The position numbers and the translations under genes are program-made. From Sphingomonadales bacterium (GTDB taxonomy: Bacteria > Pseudomonadota > Alphaproteobacteria > Sphingomonadales > Sphingomonadaceae), in NCBI GenBank assembly GCA_028868535.1, contig JAGWUH010000020.1:1-60572 (forward strand): 60,572 nt of DNA, written 5' to 3'. The notes beneath the pieces are model-generated. The model worked only from the letters and a program-made list of their open reading frames with translations. It had not been told where the DNA came from and did no database searches. Numbering within the stretch: position 1 is the first letter of the stretch; every line of letters begins with the position of its first letter. This document shows positions 1 through 9,248 of the stretch, piece after piece.

Positions 1-145
1 GGCACTGTTCTCGCGCAACCTCTACAACTTCCTCTCCGCCTTCTGGGACAAGGAAGCCGGGCGGCCGGTGCTCGATGCCGAGATCGGCGATGCCGTGCGG
101 CTGACGCGCGGTGGGCAGGTGGTCCATCCGAGGCTGCTGGGGTGA
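1..145 (+). CDS. pntAA: NAD(P) transhydrogenase subunit alpha part 1, 3' end only
   Basis: This is the carboxyl end of the soluble NAD(H)-binding alpha-1 subunit of proton-translocating transhydrogenase. The reading frame begins at base 2 and gives a tail containing LFSRNLYNFL and ending in VVHPRLLG before a TGA at 143-145. LxxRNLYNFL is typical of the PntA C-terminus. The rest of the gene lies left of the window. Two membrane-subunit genes follow at once, which is the three-gene arrangement common in Alphaproteobacteria. The identification rests on the short tail plus this context. Confidence 0.85.
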   Translation, partial: ALFSRNLYNFLSAFWDKEAGRPVLDAEIGDAVRLTRGGQVVHPRLLG

Positions 146-168
146 AGCAAGGACCGGGGAGTACGATC

Positions 169-465
169 ATGAGCAACGCGCAAGATGCGACCAACCTGCT
201 GTTCGTCTTCATGCTGGCAGCCTTCCTCGGCTTCCAGTTGATCAAGCGGGTGTCGCCGCTGTTGCATTCGCCGCTGATGTCGCTGACCAACGCGATTGCC
301 GCGGTCGTCATCGTCGGTGCCATCATGGTCACCGGCGAGCATGACGCCACGCCGGTAGCGCGCACGCTCGGCTTCGTCGCGGTCGTGGCCGCGACGATCA
401 ACGCGGTCTCGGGTTTCCTGATCACCGACCGCATGCTCAAGATGTTCCGGCGCAAGGGGGACTGA
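169..465 (+). CDS. pntAB: NAD(P) transhydrogenase subunit alpha part 2 (membrane)
   Basis: A 98-residue inner-membrane subunit of the proton-translocating transhydrogenase, which moves hydride from NADH to NADP+ using the proton gradient. Three hydrophobic helices are visible (roughly residues 9-25, 38-56 and 65-85), as expected for the small domain-II piece of split PntA. ATG 169 was chosen over an in-frame GTG at 142 because a purine-rich GGGGAG lies just before it and because the 142 start would add residues foreign to the family. It lies 23 bases after the pntAA stop, and pntB follows after one base, so the three form one operon. Confidence 0.93.
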   Translation: MSNAQDATNLLFVFMLAAFLGFQLIKRVSPLLHSPLMSLTNAIAAVVIVGAIMVTGEHDATPVARTLGFVAVVAATINAVSGFLITDRMLKMFRRKGD

Positions 466-466
466 G

Positions 467-1873
<1,407 letters not shown>

Positions 1874-1916
1874 CCGGCCGGCCAGGAACCTGCCCTCCTG
1901 TCGATTCTCCGCCGCG

Positions 1917-2378
1917 TCAGCGTTCGCCGTGGATTTCCGCCAGCGATCCCGGCATCGGCATGCCCGCGTGGATGTAATAGGCGTTGCACTTCCAGGCGCC
2001 GGCCAGCTTCACGCAATCCATGCGGTAGCGGACATGGACCAGAACCTCGTTGCCGTCCTTCGAACGGCCGAGACCCTGGACATAGGCGCGCATGACCGCG
2101 CGGGTTCCGTCCCCGCCATCGCCGTCGTAGCTGACGAGGCGGAAGTTCGAGATGTAGTGGGTGTGATGGCTCATGTCGGCGAACACGCCGTCATAGAAGC
2201 GGCGGTGCTCGGCGCGGCCATGCATCGCCGGCAGGCCGATGTCCGAGAAGTCGAGCACGGCGTCCTCGGTGAACAGCGAGAGCAACGCGTCGACGCTGTT
2301 CAAGGCGTCGACCGCGTAGCAGTAATCGGTCATCAGGTCCTGAAGCGCGATGCGCTCCTCGATCGGGCACTGGGTCAT
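1917..2378 (-). CDS. SnoaL-like (NTF2-fold) protein
   Basis: A 153-residue single-domain protein beginning MTQCPIEERIALQDL, with an acidic FTEDAVLDFSDIG segment and an RSKDGNEVLVHVRYRMDC strand typical of SnoaL_4/NTF2-like cone folds. Members include polyketide cyclases, small dehydratases and the beta subunits of ring-hydroxylating dioxygenases. The fold does not define one activity. It is the last gene of the long minus-strand operon, 12 bases after the SDR stop, with an AAGGAG ribosome site. Its closest relative in the window is the gene at 26826-27242, which shares the N-terminal pattern CPIE(E/D)R(I/V)ALQDL. The exact role is unknown. Confidence 0.85.
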   Translation of the reverse strand: MTQCPIEERIALQDLMTDYCYAVDALNSVDALLSLFTEDAVLDFSDIGLPAMHGRAEHRRFYDGVFADMSHHTHYISNFRLVSYDGDGGDGTRAVMRAYVQGLGRSKDGNEVLVHVRYRMDCVKLAGAWKCNAYYIHAGMPMPGSLAEIHGER

Positions 2379-2390
2379 TCGGCAGCTCCT

Positions 2391-3137
2391 TCAGGCGATG
2401 GTTTCGCCGTTATCGATGACGATGTTGGTTCCGGTGATGTGCTTGCCGAGGTCCGAAGCGAGATAGAGCACCATCTCGGCGATATCGGCGGGCTCGCCCA
2501 TGCCGTGGTTGGCGTTCTGCTGGAGGCCGGGATCGTCGGCCGGCAGCTCGGCCAGCGCCTGCGCCGTCATCGGCGTGACGATTCCGCCGGGCGCGATCGA
2601 ATTGACGCGGATGCGGTAGCCCTGTTCGCGGCAATGAATCGCGATCGAGCGGGTCATGGCGATGATGCCGCCCTTCGCGCCGGCATAAGCCGGAATGGCG
2701 GAAATGCCCTTCATCCCGCCGACTGACGCCATGTTGATGATTGCGCCGGTGCCGTTCCGTGCCATGTGCGGGATCGCCGCCCGGCAGCCGAGGAAAGTCC
2801 CGTCGAGCATGACCTCGACCTGGAACTTGTAGTCGGCGTAGGACAGTTCCTCGATCGTTCCGAAGCGGACGAGGCCAGCATTGTTGACCAGCACGTCGAG
2901 CCGACCGAAAGCGGCCAGGGTCTCGGCCACGACCTCTTCCCAGCGCGCCTCGTCGCGGACATCATGATGCAGGTAGCGGCAACCGGGGATCGAGGCGGCC
3001 ACCGCCCGGCCGAGGTCGTCCTGGACGTCGGTGATCACCACGCGGGCGCCTTCGCTCGCCAGCACGCGCGCGTCTTCGGCACCGAGGCCGGAAGCGCCGC
3101 CCGTGATCAGTGCGACGCGCCCTTCCATCCTGCCCAT
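2391..3137 (-). CDS. SDR family oxidoreductase
   Basis: A 248-residue classical short-chain dehydrogenase/reductase acting on an alcohol or ketone with NAD(P). Visible are the nucleotide motif TGGASGLG (12-19), NNAG (85-88), Ser139 and the catalytic pair Tyr151/Lys155 (YAGAK). The C-terminus ends NGETIA. ATG 3137 was chosen because GGGAGAG sits about 7 bases upstream. The longer frame to 3203 would run into the upstream intergenic palindrome. It lies 84 bases from the kinase gene, and that gap holds a copy of the recurrent 20-base palindrome, so this gene and the next may have their own promoter within the operon. Confidence 0.9.
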   Translation of the reverse strand: MGRMEGRVALITGGASGLGAEDARVLASEGARVVITDVQDDLGRAVAASIPGCRYLHHDVRDEARWEEVVAETLAAFGRLDVLVNNAGLVRFGTIEELSYADYKFQVEVMLDGTFLGCRAAIPHMARNGTGAIINMASVGGMKGISAIPAYAGAKGGIIAMTRSIAIHCREQGYRIRVNSIAPGGIVTPMTAQALAELPADDPGLQQNANHGMGEPADIAEMVLYLASDLGKHITGTNIVIDNGETIA

Positions 3138-3196
3138 GTATGCTCTCCCACATCGTTTGCGGGCAGGGGCGTACCATGCGCGGCACCGATTGCCGC

Positions 3197-3212
3197 CTGA
3201 CAAAACAGGCAG
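3197..3212. promoter_or_regulatory. Candidate dyad-2 site upstream of SDR
   Basis: The plus strand reads CTGACA-AAAC-AGGCAG, fitting CTGNCA-N4-TGNCAG at 11 of 12 arm positions once the N position is allowed. It overlaps the palindrome at 3204-3223 and lies about 65 bases upstream of the SDR start at 3137. Regulatory function is inferred from recurrence only. Confidence 0.35.
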
Positions 3213-3223
3213 GTTAGCCGGTT
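3204..3223. promoter_or_regulatory. Operator-like palindrome, site E
   Basis: The plus strand reads AACAGGC-aggtta-GCCGGTT, one mismatch from a perfect AACCGGC-N6-GCCGGTT dyad. It overlaps the TAA stop of the kinase gene and is centred about 76 bases upstream of the SDR start at 3137. It is one of five such sites in the window and a candidate repressor site. Confidence 0.55.
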
Positions 3224-4295
3224 ATTCGCCGGTACTGCATTCGGTCATGGCTTCGCGGGCGAGGCGGGCGAGGCGCGGAAATGCCTCGGCGCGCTCCATG
3301 GCTTGCGCGTTGGCGGCGTTGCCGCGCAAGACCCGTCCCTTGATGCCGTGGAAGATGGCCGCGAGCCGGAACAGGTTGAACGCGAGGTAGAACGGATAGT
3401 TGGCGATCCCGCTGCGCCCGGTGCGTTCGCAATAGGCAGCGACATAGTCGGCTTCCGACGGAATGTTGAGCGCTGCCAGGTCTGCCCCGGCCAGCCCCGC
3501 GACGATGTCGGGCGGCATCCGGTACATCATGGCGTGGTAGGCGAAATCGGCGAGCGGATGGCCGAGCGTCGACAACTCCCAGTCGAGGACCGCGAGGATG
3601 CGTGGCTCGGTCGGATGGAAGATCATGTTGTCGCAGCGGAAGTCGCCGTGGACGACGCTGGTCTCGTCGCCCGGGGGGATTGCGCCGGGTAGCCATTCCA
3701 CCAGCGCATCCATGTCGGGATCGCGACCGGCGAGCTCGTCGGCGAGATATTGCTTCGACCAGCGGCCGATCTGACGGGCGAAGTAGTTGCCCGGCTTGCC
3801 ATAGTCGCCCAGCCCGATCGCGTCCGGGTCGAACGAATGGAGCTGGGCCATTGCCGCGTTCATCGCGTCGAAATAGCGCGGTCGGTCCACGCGCGGGACA
3901 TCCGCGAAAGTCGCGTCCCAGAACACGCGGCCCTCGACCATGTCCATGACATAGAAGGCGGTGCCGATCACGCCCGGTTCCTCGCACAGTCCATGGACAT
4001 GCGCGACCGGGAAGCCGACCTTGCCGAGCGCCGTCAGCACCCGCGCCTCGCGTTCGACCGCGTGCGCGCCGGGCAGCAGGTCGCCGGGCGGCTTGCGCCG
4101 CAGCACGAACTTGCGGCCGGGCGTCACCAGCTTGTAGGTCGGGTTCGATTGTCCACCCCGGAACTGTTCGACGTGGAGCGGGCCGGCGAATCCTTCGACA
4201 TGTTCCCCCAGCCACTGCGCCAGGGCAGTCTCGTCGAACGCATAGCCGGCGCGTACCGGCGTGGTTCCCGAATTGGCTTCCGCGATGCTGCTCAT
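3222..4295 (-). CDS. APH-fold phosphotransferase (ACAD10/11- and LvaA-like)
   Basis: A 357-residue kinase of the aminoglycoside/choline phosphotransferase superfamily. It has the catalytic loop HGDFRCDN (216-223), the metal-binding LDWE (237-240) and an N-terminal FRGGQSNPTY nucleotide loop. Relatives coupled to acyl-CoA dehydrogenases, as in animal ACAD10/ACAD11 and the bacterial levulinate pathway, phosphorylate the hydroxyl of 4-hydroxyacyl-CoA. ATG 4295 was chosen because it overlaps the stop of the acyl-CoA dehydrogenase as ATGA, implying translational coupling. A start 21 bases upstream is also possible. Function is inferred from family plus neighbour; antibiotic resistance is unlikely here. 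Confidence 0.87.
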   Translation of the reverse strand: MSSIAEANSGTTPVRAGYAFDETALAQWLGEHVEGFAGPLHVEQFRGGQSNPTYKLVTPGRKFVLRRKPPGDLLPGAHAVEREARVLTALGKVGFPVAHVHGLCEEPGVIGTAFYVMDMVEGRVFWDATFADVPRVDRPRYFDAMNAAMAQLHSFDPDAIGLGDYGKPGNYFARQIGRWSKQYLADELAGRDPDMDALVEWLPGAIPPGDETSVVHGDFRCDNMIFHPTEPRILAVLDWELSTLGHPLADFAYHAMMYRMPPDIVAGLAGADLAALNIPSEADYVAAYCERTGRSGIANYPFYLAFNLFRLAAIFHGIKGRVLRGNAANAQAMERAEAFPRLARLAREAMTECSTGE

Positions 4296-5479
4296 TGGCC
4301 TTGCGCGGCCTTCCATTCACGCTTGATCTTCTTGGCCAGGCTCCACTTGTGGACTTCGGTCGGGCCGTCGTAGATGCGGAAGGCGCGGATCTCGCGGAAC
4401 ACCATCTCGACGATCGTCTTGTCGGTGACGCCGGTGCCGCCCATGACCTGCACGCAGTTGTCGGCGATGGTCATCAGGTTTTCGGAGACCGAGGCCTTGG
4501 CCATGCTGCTCTCGACCGTGCCGAGGCTGCCGGTGTCGAGCACCGAGGCGCACCAGTCGATCATCAACTCGCATTGCTTGATCAGGATCCTGTTGTCGGC
4601 CAGCTTGAAGCCGACGCCCTCGTGCTCGATCAGCGGCTTGCCGAAAGCCTCGCGCCGGCAGGCATAGTCGGTGGCGATCTCGTGCGCGCGCATGCAGGCG
4701 CCGAGCCAGCGCATGCAGTGCGAAAGGCGGGCGGGGGAGAGGCGCACCTGCGCGTACTTGAAGCCTTCGCCGGGAACCCCAAGCATCTGGTCGGCCGGGA
4801 TGCGCAGGTTCTCGATGCTGAGCGTGGCATGGCCGCCGGGCATGGAGCTGTCGATGGTGTTGGGAATGTGTTCAAGGCGGATCGCCGGGTTGGGCAGGTC
4901 GACCAGGAACATGCAGGCGCCTTCGTCCGCCCTGGCCATGACGATGCCGACCTCGGCCCCTTCATAGCCGGTGATGAAGCACTTGCGCCCGTTGACCACC
5001 CAGTGGTTGCCGTCAGGCTTGCAGGTGGTCTTCATCATCGACGGATCGGCGCCGGCGCCGCCGTCTTCCCACGGTTCGGTCATCAGGAACGCGGAGCGGG
5101 CGCGCCCTTCGTGCAGCTTCGTCAGGAACCGCTGCTGGAGCTCGGGCGAGCCGACGTGGCCGATCAGGTACATGTTGCCCTCGTCGGGCGCGTTGGTGTT
5201 GCACGCCAGCGGGCCAAGCGGCGACAGGCCGGAGCGGATCAGGATCGCGGCGGTCTCGCGCTGGCTGCGATGCGCGCCGTCAGGCCGGATGTGCGGCGTC
5301 AGCACGCCTGCTGCGCGCGCCTTGTCGCGCATCTCGAACACCATGTCGTCGAGCGGGGCGCCATGATGATCGCGGCGCGGGTCCTTCTCGTACGGGATCA
5401 CCACCTCGCGTACGAAGGCTTCGACCTTGTCGGCGAGCGCGAGGGCTTCGGGGGCGATGTTGCTCAGGCCAGTGATCAT
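4292..5479 (-). CDS. Acyl-CoA dehydrogenase (ACAD10/11-like)
   Basis: A 395-residue FAD-dependent acyl-CoA dehydrogenase. It shows the FLMTEPWEDGG flavin/substrate loop from about 131, a VVNGRKCFIT strand, and a C-terminal IYDGPTEVH. In medium-chain dehydrogenases the equivalent IYEG carries the catalytic Glu; here it is Asp371, as in ACAD10/11-type enzymes. ATG 5479 overlaps the upstream SDR stop (ATGA), and its own stop overlaps the kinase start. The kinase-dehydrogenase pairing suggests conversion of 4-hydroxyacyl-CoA through a phosphorylated intermediate (known for ACAD11 and Lva enzymes, inferred here). Confidence 0.92.
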   Translation of the reverse strand: MITGLSNIAPEALALADKVEAFVREVVIPYEKDPRRDHHGAPLDDMVFEMRDKARAAGVLTPHIRPDGAHRSQRETAAILIRSGLSPLGPLACNTNAPDEGNMYLIGHVGSPELQQRFLTKLHEGRARSAFLMTEPWEDGGAGADPSMMKTTCKPDGNHWVVNGRKCFITGYEGAEVGIVMARADEGACMFLVDLPNPAIRLEHIPNTIDSSMPGGHATLSIENLRIPADQMLGVPGEGFKYAQVRLSPARLSHCMRWLGACMRAHEIATDYACRREAFGKPLIEHEGVGFKLADNRILIKQCELMIDWCASVLDTGSLGTVESSMAKASVSENLMTIADNCVQVMGGTGVTDKTIVEMVFREIRAFRIYDGPTEVHKWSLAKKIKREWKAAQGQ

Positions 5480-6234
5480 AGCGATTGTCCGTCGTCGAGA
5501 GTGAGAATGGCGCCGGTGGCGGCAAAGGATTCGTCCGAGCAGAACCAGAGCACCGGCGCATCGAGCGATTCGATCGGTTGCAGGCGGCGGCGGTGAAAAC
5601 CGGCGATTTGCGCTTCGCCGCCCGGGCTGGAGAACCAGTCTCCCGCCATTTCGGTCCGGATGAAGCCGGGTTGGATGACGTTGACGCAAATCCCCTGCCG
5701 CGCCCATTCGCAGGCGAGGCGCCGGCCGAGCGTGGCGACGGCGGCCTTGCTGGCGCAATAGGCGGCTTCGCCGTCAATGGCCATTTCAGCCCCGGCCGAG
5801 CCGATCAAAAGTATACGCCCGCGTCCGGTTTCGCGGCTGCCGGAGGCGATCATGCGTCGCGCACCCTCGCGCGCGGTCAGGTAGACGCCGGTGACGTTGG
5901 TGTCGATCAGGCCGCGCAGCGCCGACTCCTCCAGGTCCGTGGCGCGGCAGGGCGACGAGACCCCGGCATTGGCGATCACGGTATCGATCGGGCCGAATGC
6001 GCGCTCCGCCATGTCGAAGGCGGTTGTGGTCGAAGCCTCGCTGGTCACGTCCAGTTCCACTGCCAGCGCCCGGGAGCCGATCGCGGCCGCGAGCGTCTCG
6101 ATCCGCTCCCGCCTGCGCGCGCCCAGCACGACGCGGGCCCCGGCCTGGGCCAGCAAACGTGCAAAATGCGCGCCGAGGCCGGAGGAGGCGCCGGTGATCA
6201 GGCAGGTGCGGTCGTGAAGGTCGAACATGGCCAT
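5476..6234 (-). CDS. SDR family oxidoreductase
   Basis: A 252-residue classical SDR with TGASSGLG (14-21), ANAG in place of the usual NNAG (about 88-91), Ser146, and Tyr159/Lys163 in YCASK. It ends IDDGQSL-like (TLDDGQSL). The start at 6234 (MAMFDL) has only a weak ribosome site, and the second Met at 6228 is an alternative. It is placed between a VOC protein and the acyl-CoA dehydrogenase that it overlaps by 4 bases, so it probably oxidises a hydroxylated CoA thioester or ring alcohol in the same route. The substrate cannot be read from sequence. Confidence 0.9.
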   Translation of the reverse strand: MAMFDLHDRTCLITGASSGLGAHFARLLAQAGARVVLGARRRERIETLAAAIGSRALAVELDVTSEASTTTAFDMAERAFGPIDTVIANAGVSSPCRATDLEESALRGLIDTNVTGVYLTAREGARRMIASGSRETGRGRILLIGSAGAEMAIDGEAAYCASKAAVATLGRRLACEWARQGICVNVIQPGFIRTEMAGDWFSSPGGEAQIAGFHRRRLQPIESLDAPVLWFCSDESFAATGAILTLDDGQSL

Positions 6235-6258
6235 CGCATGGCGCCGTGGTGGGTCGGC

Positions 6259-6795
6259 TCAGCCGAGCATGCGCAGCGGATCGCTGCCGTCCCAGTCCTT
6301 GCCCGCATCCTTTATCATCTGGAAGATGGCATCCGCACCGGTCATGTTCTGGAGCAGTTCGATGACATGACCCGGACCGCCGCCGGCATCGACGTAGATG
6401 ACCGCGCCGTCTTCGCCCACGGAACCTTCGACCAGGATTTCGGCACCGGCGGCGGTGGCGGCGGCGCGCGCGTCGGCGATCGAATCGACGAAGATGCAGA
6501 TGTGGTGGAGGCGGTCGGTGACCGCGTATTCCCCGGTGTAGATGCCGGGTTCGTCGTTCTCAGCTCGGATCAGCTCGATCTGGACGTCGCCCCAGTAGGC
6601 GATGGCGATCGAGAACACCGCGCCGGTGGGCTGGCCCTTGTACTTGCAGTTGCCGAGCGCGACGTTCTGCAGGACGTAGAACGGGCCCACGCCCATCGTC
6701 TCGGTCCAGTACCGCACCGCCGCGTCGAAATCGCTGGGCAGGTAGGCGAGTTGGCCGACGGGACCGAGCGCGGTCAGGGCATTGGGCTTGGTCAT
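6259..6795 (-). CDS. VOC family (glyoxalase-fold) protein
   Basis: A 178-residue vicinal-oxygen-chelate protein with two beta-alpha-beta3 modules. The first runs from QLAYLPSDFDAAVRYW with a VQIELI strand; the second starts at LHHICIFVDS and ends GHVIELLQ. The His and Glu in HHIC and IEL are plausible metal ligands. Family members include epimerases, glyoxalases and ring-cleavage enzymes, so the reaction is undefined. It is a paralogue of 27254-27796 (shared WDGxDPLR tail and GxGPF motif). Its ATG overlaps the E2 stop as ATGA. The DWDGSDPLRM end is distinctive of this subgroup. Confidence 0.85.
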   Translation of the reverse strand: MTKPNALTALGPVGQLAYLPSDFDAAVRYWTETMGVGPFYVLQNVALGNCKYKGQPTGAVFSIAIAYWGDVQIELIRAENDEPGIYTGEYAVTDRLHHICIFVDSIADARAAATAAGAEILVEGSVGEDGAVIYVDAGGGPGHVIELLQNMTGADAIFQMIKDAGKDWDGSDPLRMLG

Positions 6796-8207
6796 TGGAA
6801 CAGGCCTTCCGGGGCCTCGATCAGGCCCTTGAGGGTTTGCAGGAACGCGGCGCCGCCGGCGCCGTCGATGGCGCGATGGTCGACCGAGAGGGTCAGCGCG
6901 ATGCGGCTTTCGAAGGCGATGTCGCCCTGGTCGGTCTCGACCGGTTGGCGCGTGACCGCGCCGACCGCGAGGATCGCCGCCTGCGGCGGATTGATGATCG
7001 CGTCGAACTGCTCGACCCCCATCATCCCGAGGTTCGAGACCGAGAAGGTGCCGCCGTCCATGTCCTCCATCGCCAGCCGGCCTGCCATCGCCTTGTCGAT
7101 CAGGCGGCGGCTTTCGGCGGCGAGCTGGTCGATACGGAGGCGGTTAGCCTGCCTTAGCACCGGGGTAACGAGGCCTTTGGGGCTGGCGACCGCGATCGCG
7201 ACGTCGGCGTGGGGAAAGCGGTGCAGCGCCTCGCCGTGGACCTGGACGTTGACGTCTGGGTGGCGCACCAGCGCCAGCGCGACGGCCTTGACCAGGTAGT
7301 CGTTGATCGAGGCCTTGCAGCCCAGCACCAGGTTCGCGGTCTTGCGCAGCGCCATCAGTTCGTCGGCACGGGCCGAGACGCGCAGGTAGAAGTGCGGGAT
7401 CTGCTGCTTGGCCTCGGTCAGGCGGCGGGCGACGACCTTGCGGATGCGGTCGAAGGCGACGACCTCGGGGGTGTTGGACACCGCCACGAAAGCTGCGGGC
7501 GCGGCCGTGGTCGGCGTGGAAGGCGGGACCAGCGCCAGCACGTCTTGCTTGGAGATGCGGCCGCGCGGGCCGGTGCCGGCAATTCCCGCAAGGTCGATGC
7601 CGTGGAGCGCGGCGATGCGGCGGGCGAGCGGGGACGCGAACGCGCGGGTGTTGTCCTCGACCAGTTGCGCCGCGCCCTTGAGCATCGGGGACGCCGCCGG
7701 GCGCAGCGCCTGGTGGACGTCCTGGTAGGTGATGCGGCCACCGCGGCCCGAGCCTTCGATGCCGGCCAGGTCGAGCCCTTCGAGCTCGGCCAGCTTCAGC
7801 GCCTCCGGGCTGATCGGGCGGTTGGTCTCGATCCTTTTCGGAGCGGCTGCGACAGCGGCTGCTGCCGGTGCGGGTGCCGGCGCCCCCGCCTTGGCCGCCA
7901 CCGCGGTATCGGCGGGACGAAACGCCGCAACGAAAGCGTCGACCTCGGCGTCGGTGGCGGCGGCATCGGCGAACACCGCCAGCAGCGTGCCGACGACGTG
8001 CGCTTCGGGTCCGGCGTCGACCAGCACGCGGCGCACCACGGCGTCGTACTCGGCCTCGACCTCGTTGGTGATCTTGGCGGTCTCGATCAGGCACAGCGTT
8101 TGTCCGCGGGTGAACGCGTCGCCTTCCTTGACCATCCATTCGGCGAGGGTGCCCTCGGTCATCTCGATGCCCCACTTGGGCATGCAGAAGGGGCGGATAT
8201 CGGCCAT
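6792..8207 (-). CDS. 2-oxoacid dehydrogenase E2 (dihydrolipoamide acyltransferase)
   Basis: A 471-residue E2 core protein that passes the acyl group from E1 to CoA. A lipoyl domain covers residues 1-80 with lipoyl-lysine Lys45 in ETAK. Two successive peripheral-subunit-binding domains follow (about 131-170 and 189-228), each with the GSGRGGRI/GTGPRGRI core. The catalytic domain ends with HRAIDG (His444, Asp448). Alanine-proline linkers separate the domains. ATG 8207 follows a strong GGAGG. Two binding domains are unusual, since most E2s have one. E1beta lies 11 bases upstream; no E3 gene is seen. Best guess: an acetoin/branched-chain-type complex. Confidence 0.93.
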   Translation of the reverse strand: MADIRPFCMPKWGIEMTEGTLAEWMVKEGDAFTRGQTLCLIETAKITNEVEAEYDAVVRRVLVDAGPEAHVVGTLLAVFADAAATDAEVDAFVAAFRPADTAVAAKAGAPAPAPAAAAVAAAPKRIETNRPISPEALKLAELEGLDLAGIEGSGRGGRITYQDVHQALRPAASPMLKGAAQLVEDNTRAFASPLARRIAALHGIDLAGIAGTGPRGRISKQDVLALVPPSTPTTAAPAAFVAVSNTPEVVAFDRIRKVVARRLTEAKQQIPHFYLRVSARADELMALRKTANLVLGCKASINDYLVKAVALALVRHPDVNVQVHGEALHRFPHADVAIAVASPKGLVTPVLRQANRLRIDQLAAESRRLIDKAMAGRLAMEDMDGGTFSVSNLGMMGVEQFDAIINPPQAAILAVGAVTRQPVETDQGDIAFESRIALTLSVDHRAIDGAGGAAFLQTLKGLIEAPEGLFQ

Positions 8208-8218
8208 CAATGCCTCCT

Positions 8219-9232
8219 TCAGCGCCAGGCCAGCACCTTGCGCACCGCCGCCTCGATCTTGTCGACCGAGGGAAGGTACGCACTCTCCAGTTCGCGGGCG
8301 AACGGGATCGGCGTGTGCGGCGGGGTAACGGCCTGGGGCGGGGCCTTGAGACTGGCGAAGGCCTTGCCGGCGACCAGCGCGCAAATATCGGCGGCAAGGC
8401 CGCAGCGCGGCGGCGCCTCGTCGACGACGACCAGGCGGCCGGTGACCTCGACCGAATCGAGGATCGTCTCCTCGTCGAGCGGGCTGGTGGTGCGCAAGTC
8501 GACGACGTCGCAGCCGATGCCTTCGGCGGCGAGCTTGTCGGCTACGACCTCGCAGAAGCCGAGCAGCAGGCCCGACGACACGATGGTCACGTCCTGCCCG
8601 GCGCGGCTGAGGCGGGCATGGCCGAAGGGAATGGTGAAGCCGGGATCGTCGGGGACCTCGCCCGAAACGCCGTAGAGCGCCTTGTGTTCGAGGAATATCA
8701 CCGGATCATCGTCGCGGATCGCGGTGCGCAGCAGGCCTTTCACGTCGGCCGGCGTGCTCGGCATCACCACCTTGAGGCCCGGCATGCCGGTGAGGATCTG
8801 GTGCACCGACTGGCTGTGCTGGGCGGCGGCGTTGTAACCGGCGCCATAGGCCATGCGGATCACCGCCGGGCACCGCGTCTTGCCGCCGAACATATAGCGG
8901 AACTTGCCGATCTGGTTCCAGATCTGGTCGAGGCTGACGCCGATGAAGTCGGCGAACATCAGTTCGGCAATCGGGCGCTTGCCGGCGAGCGCGAGGCCGG
9001 CGGCGGCGCCGATGATGGCGCTTTCCGAGATTGGCGTGTCGATCACCCGGTCCTTGCCGAACTTGCCGAACAGCCCGGTCGAAGTCGACCAGATACCGCC
9101 GATCGCTTCCGGCCCGCCCGGCGTGCCCATGCCGCCGACAACGTCCTCACCCAGCACAACCACGCTCGGGTCGTTTTCCATTTCCTCGGCGATCGTCGAC
9201 AGGACGGCATCGCGGTACATCATTTTCGACAT
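8219..9232 (-). CDS. 2-oxoacid dehydrogenase E1 beta (transketolase-like)
   Basis: A 337-residue beta subunit of a thiamine-diphosphate 2-oxoacid decarboxylase, with a pyrimidine-binding N-terminal half (VVLGEDVVGGMGTPGG near residue 25, then the ISESAIIGAAAGLA segment) and a transketolase C-terminal domain (VVDEAPPRCGLAADI). ATG 9232 (MSKMMYRDAV) is the family start; upstream in-frame sequence is out-of-frame reading of E1alpha. It sits between E1alpha (16 bases) and E2 (11 bases). It forms an alpha2beta2 heterotetramer with the next gene. The size and split alpha/beta form match acetoin or branched-chain dehydrogenases. Confidence 0.94.
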   Translation of the reverse strand: MSKMMYRDAVLSTIAEEMENDPSVVVLGEDVVGGMGTPGGPEAIGGIWSTSTGLFGKFGKDRVIDTPISESAIIGAAAGLALAGKRPIAELMFADFIGVSLDQIWNQIGKFRYMFGGKTRCPAVIRMAYGAGYNAAAQHSQSVHQILTGMPGLKVVMPSTPADVKGLLRTAIRDDDPVIFLEHKALYGVSGEVPDDPGFTIPFGHARLSRAGQDVTIVSSGLLLGFCEVVADKLAAEGIGCDVVDLRTTSPLDEETILDSVEVTGRLVVVDEAPPRCGLAADICALVAGKAFASLKAPPQAVTPPHTPIPFARELESAYLPSVDKIEAAVRKVLAWR

Positions 9233-9248
9233 GGTCGCGGTCCCCCGG

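Noticed and set aside
3222..4295. Aminoglycoside resistance gene
   Set aside because: The kinase motifs are general to the APH superfamily. Coupling to an acyl-CoA dehydrogenase points to acyl-CoA metabolism.
4295..5596. 433-residue open frame on the plus strand opposite the acyl-CoA dehydrogenase
   Set aside because: It mirrors a clear acyl-CoA dehydrogenase, has low-complexity Arg/Ala/Gly/His-rich content and no recognisable domain; typical antisense frame in GC-rich DNA.
5485..7299. 604-residue plus-strand open frame
   Set aside because: It runs antisense across an SDR, a VOC protein and part of E2, all with intact motifs. No ribosome site or family pattern supports it.
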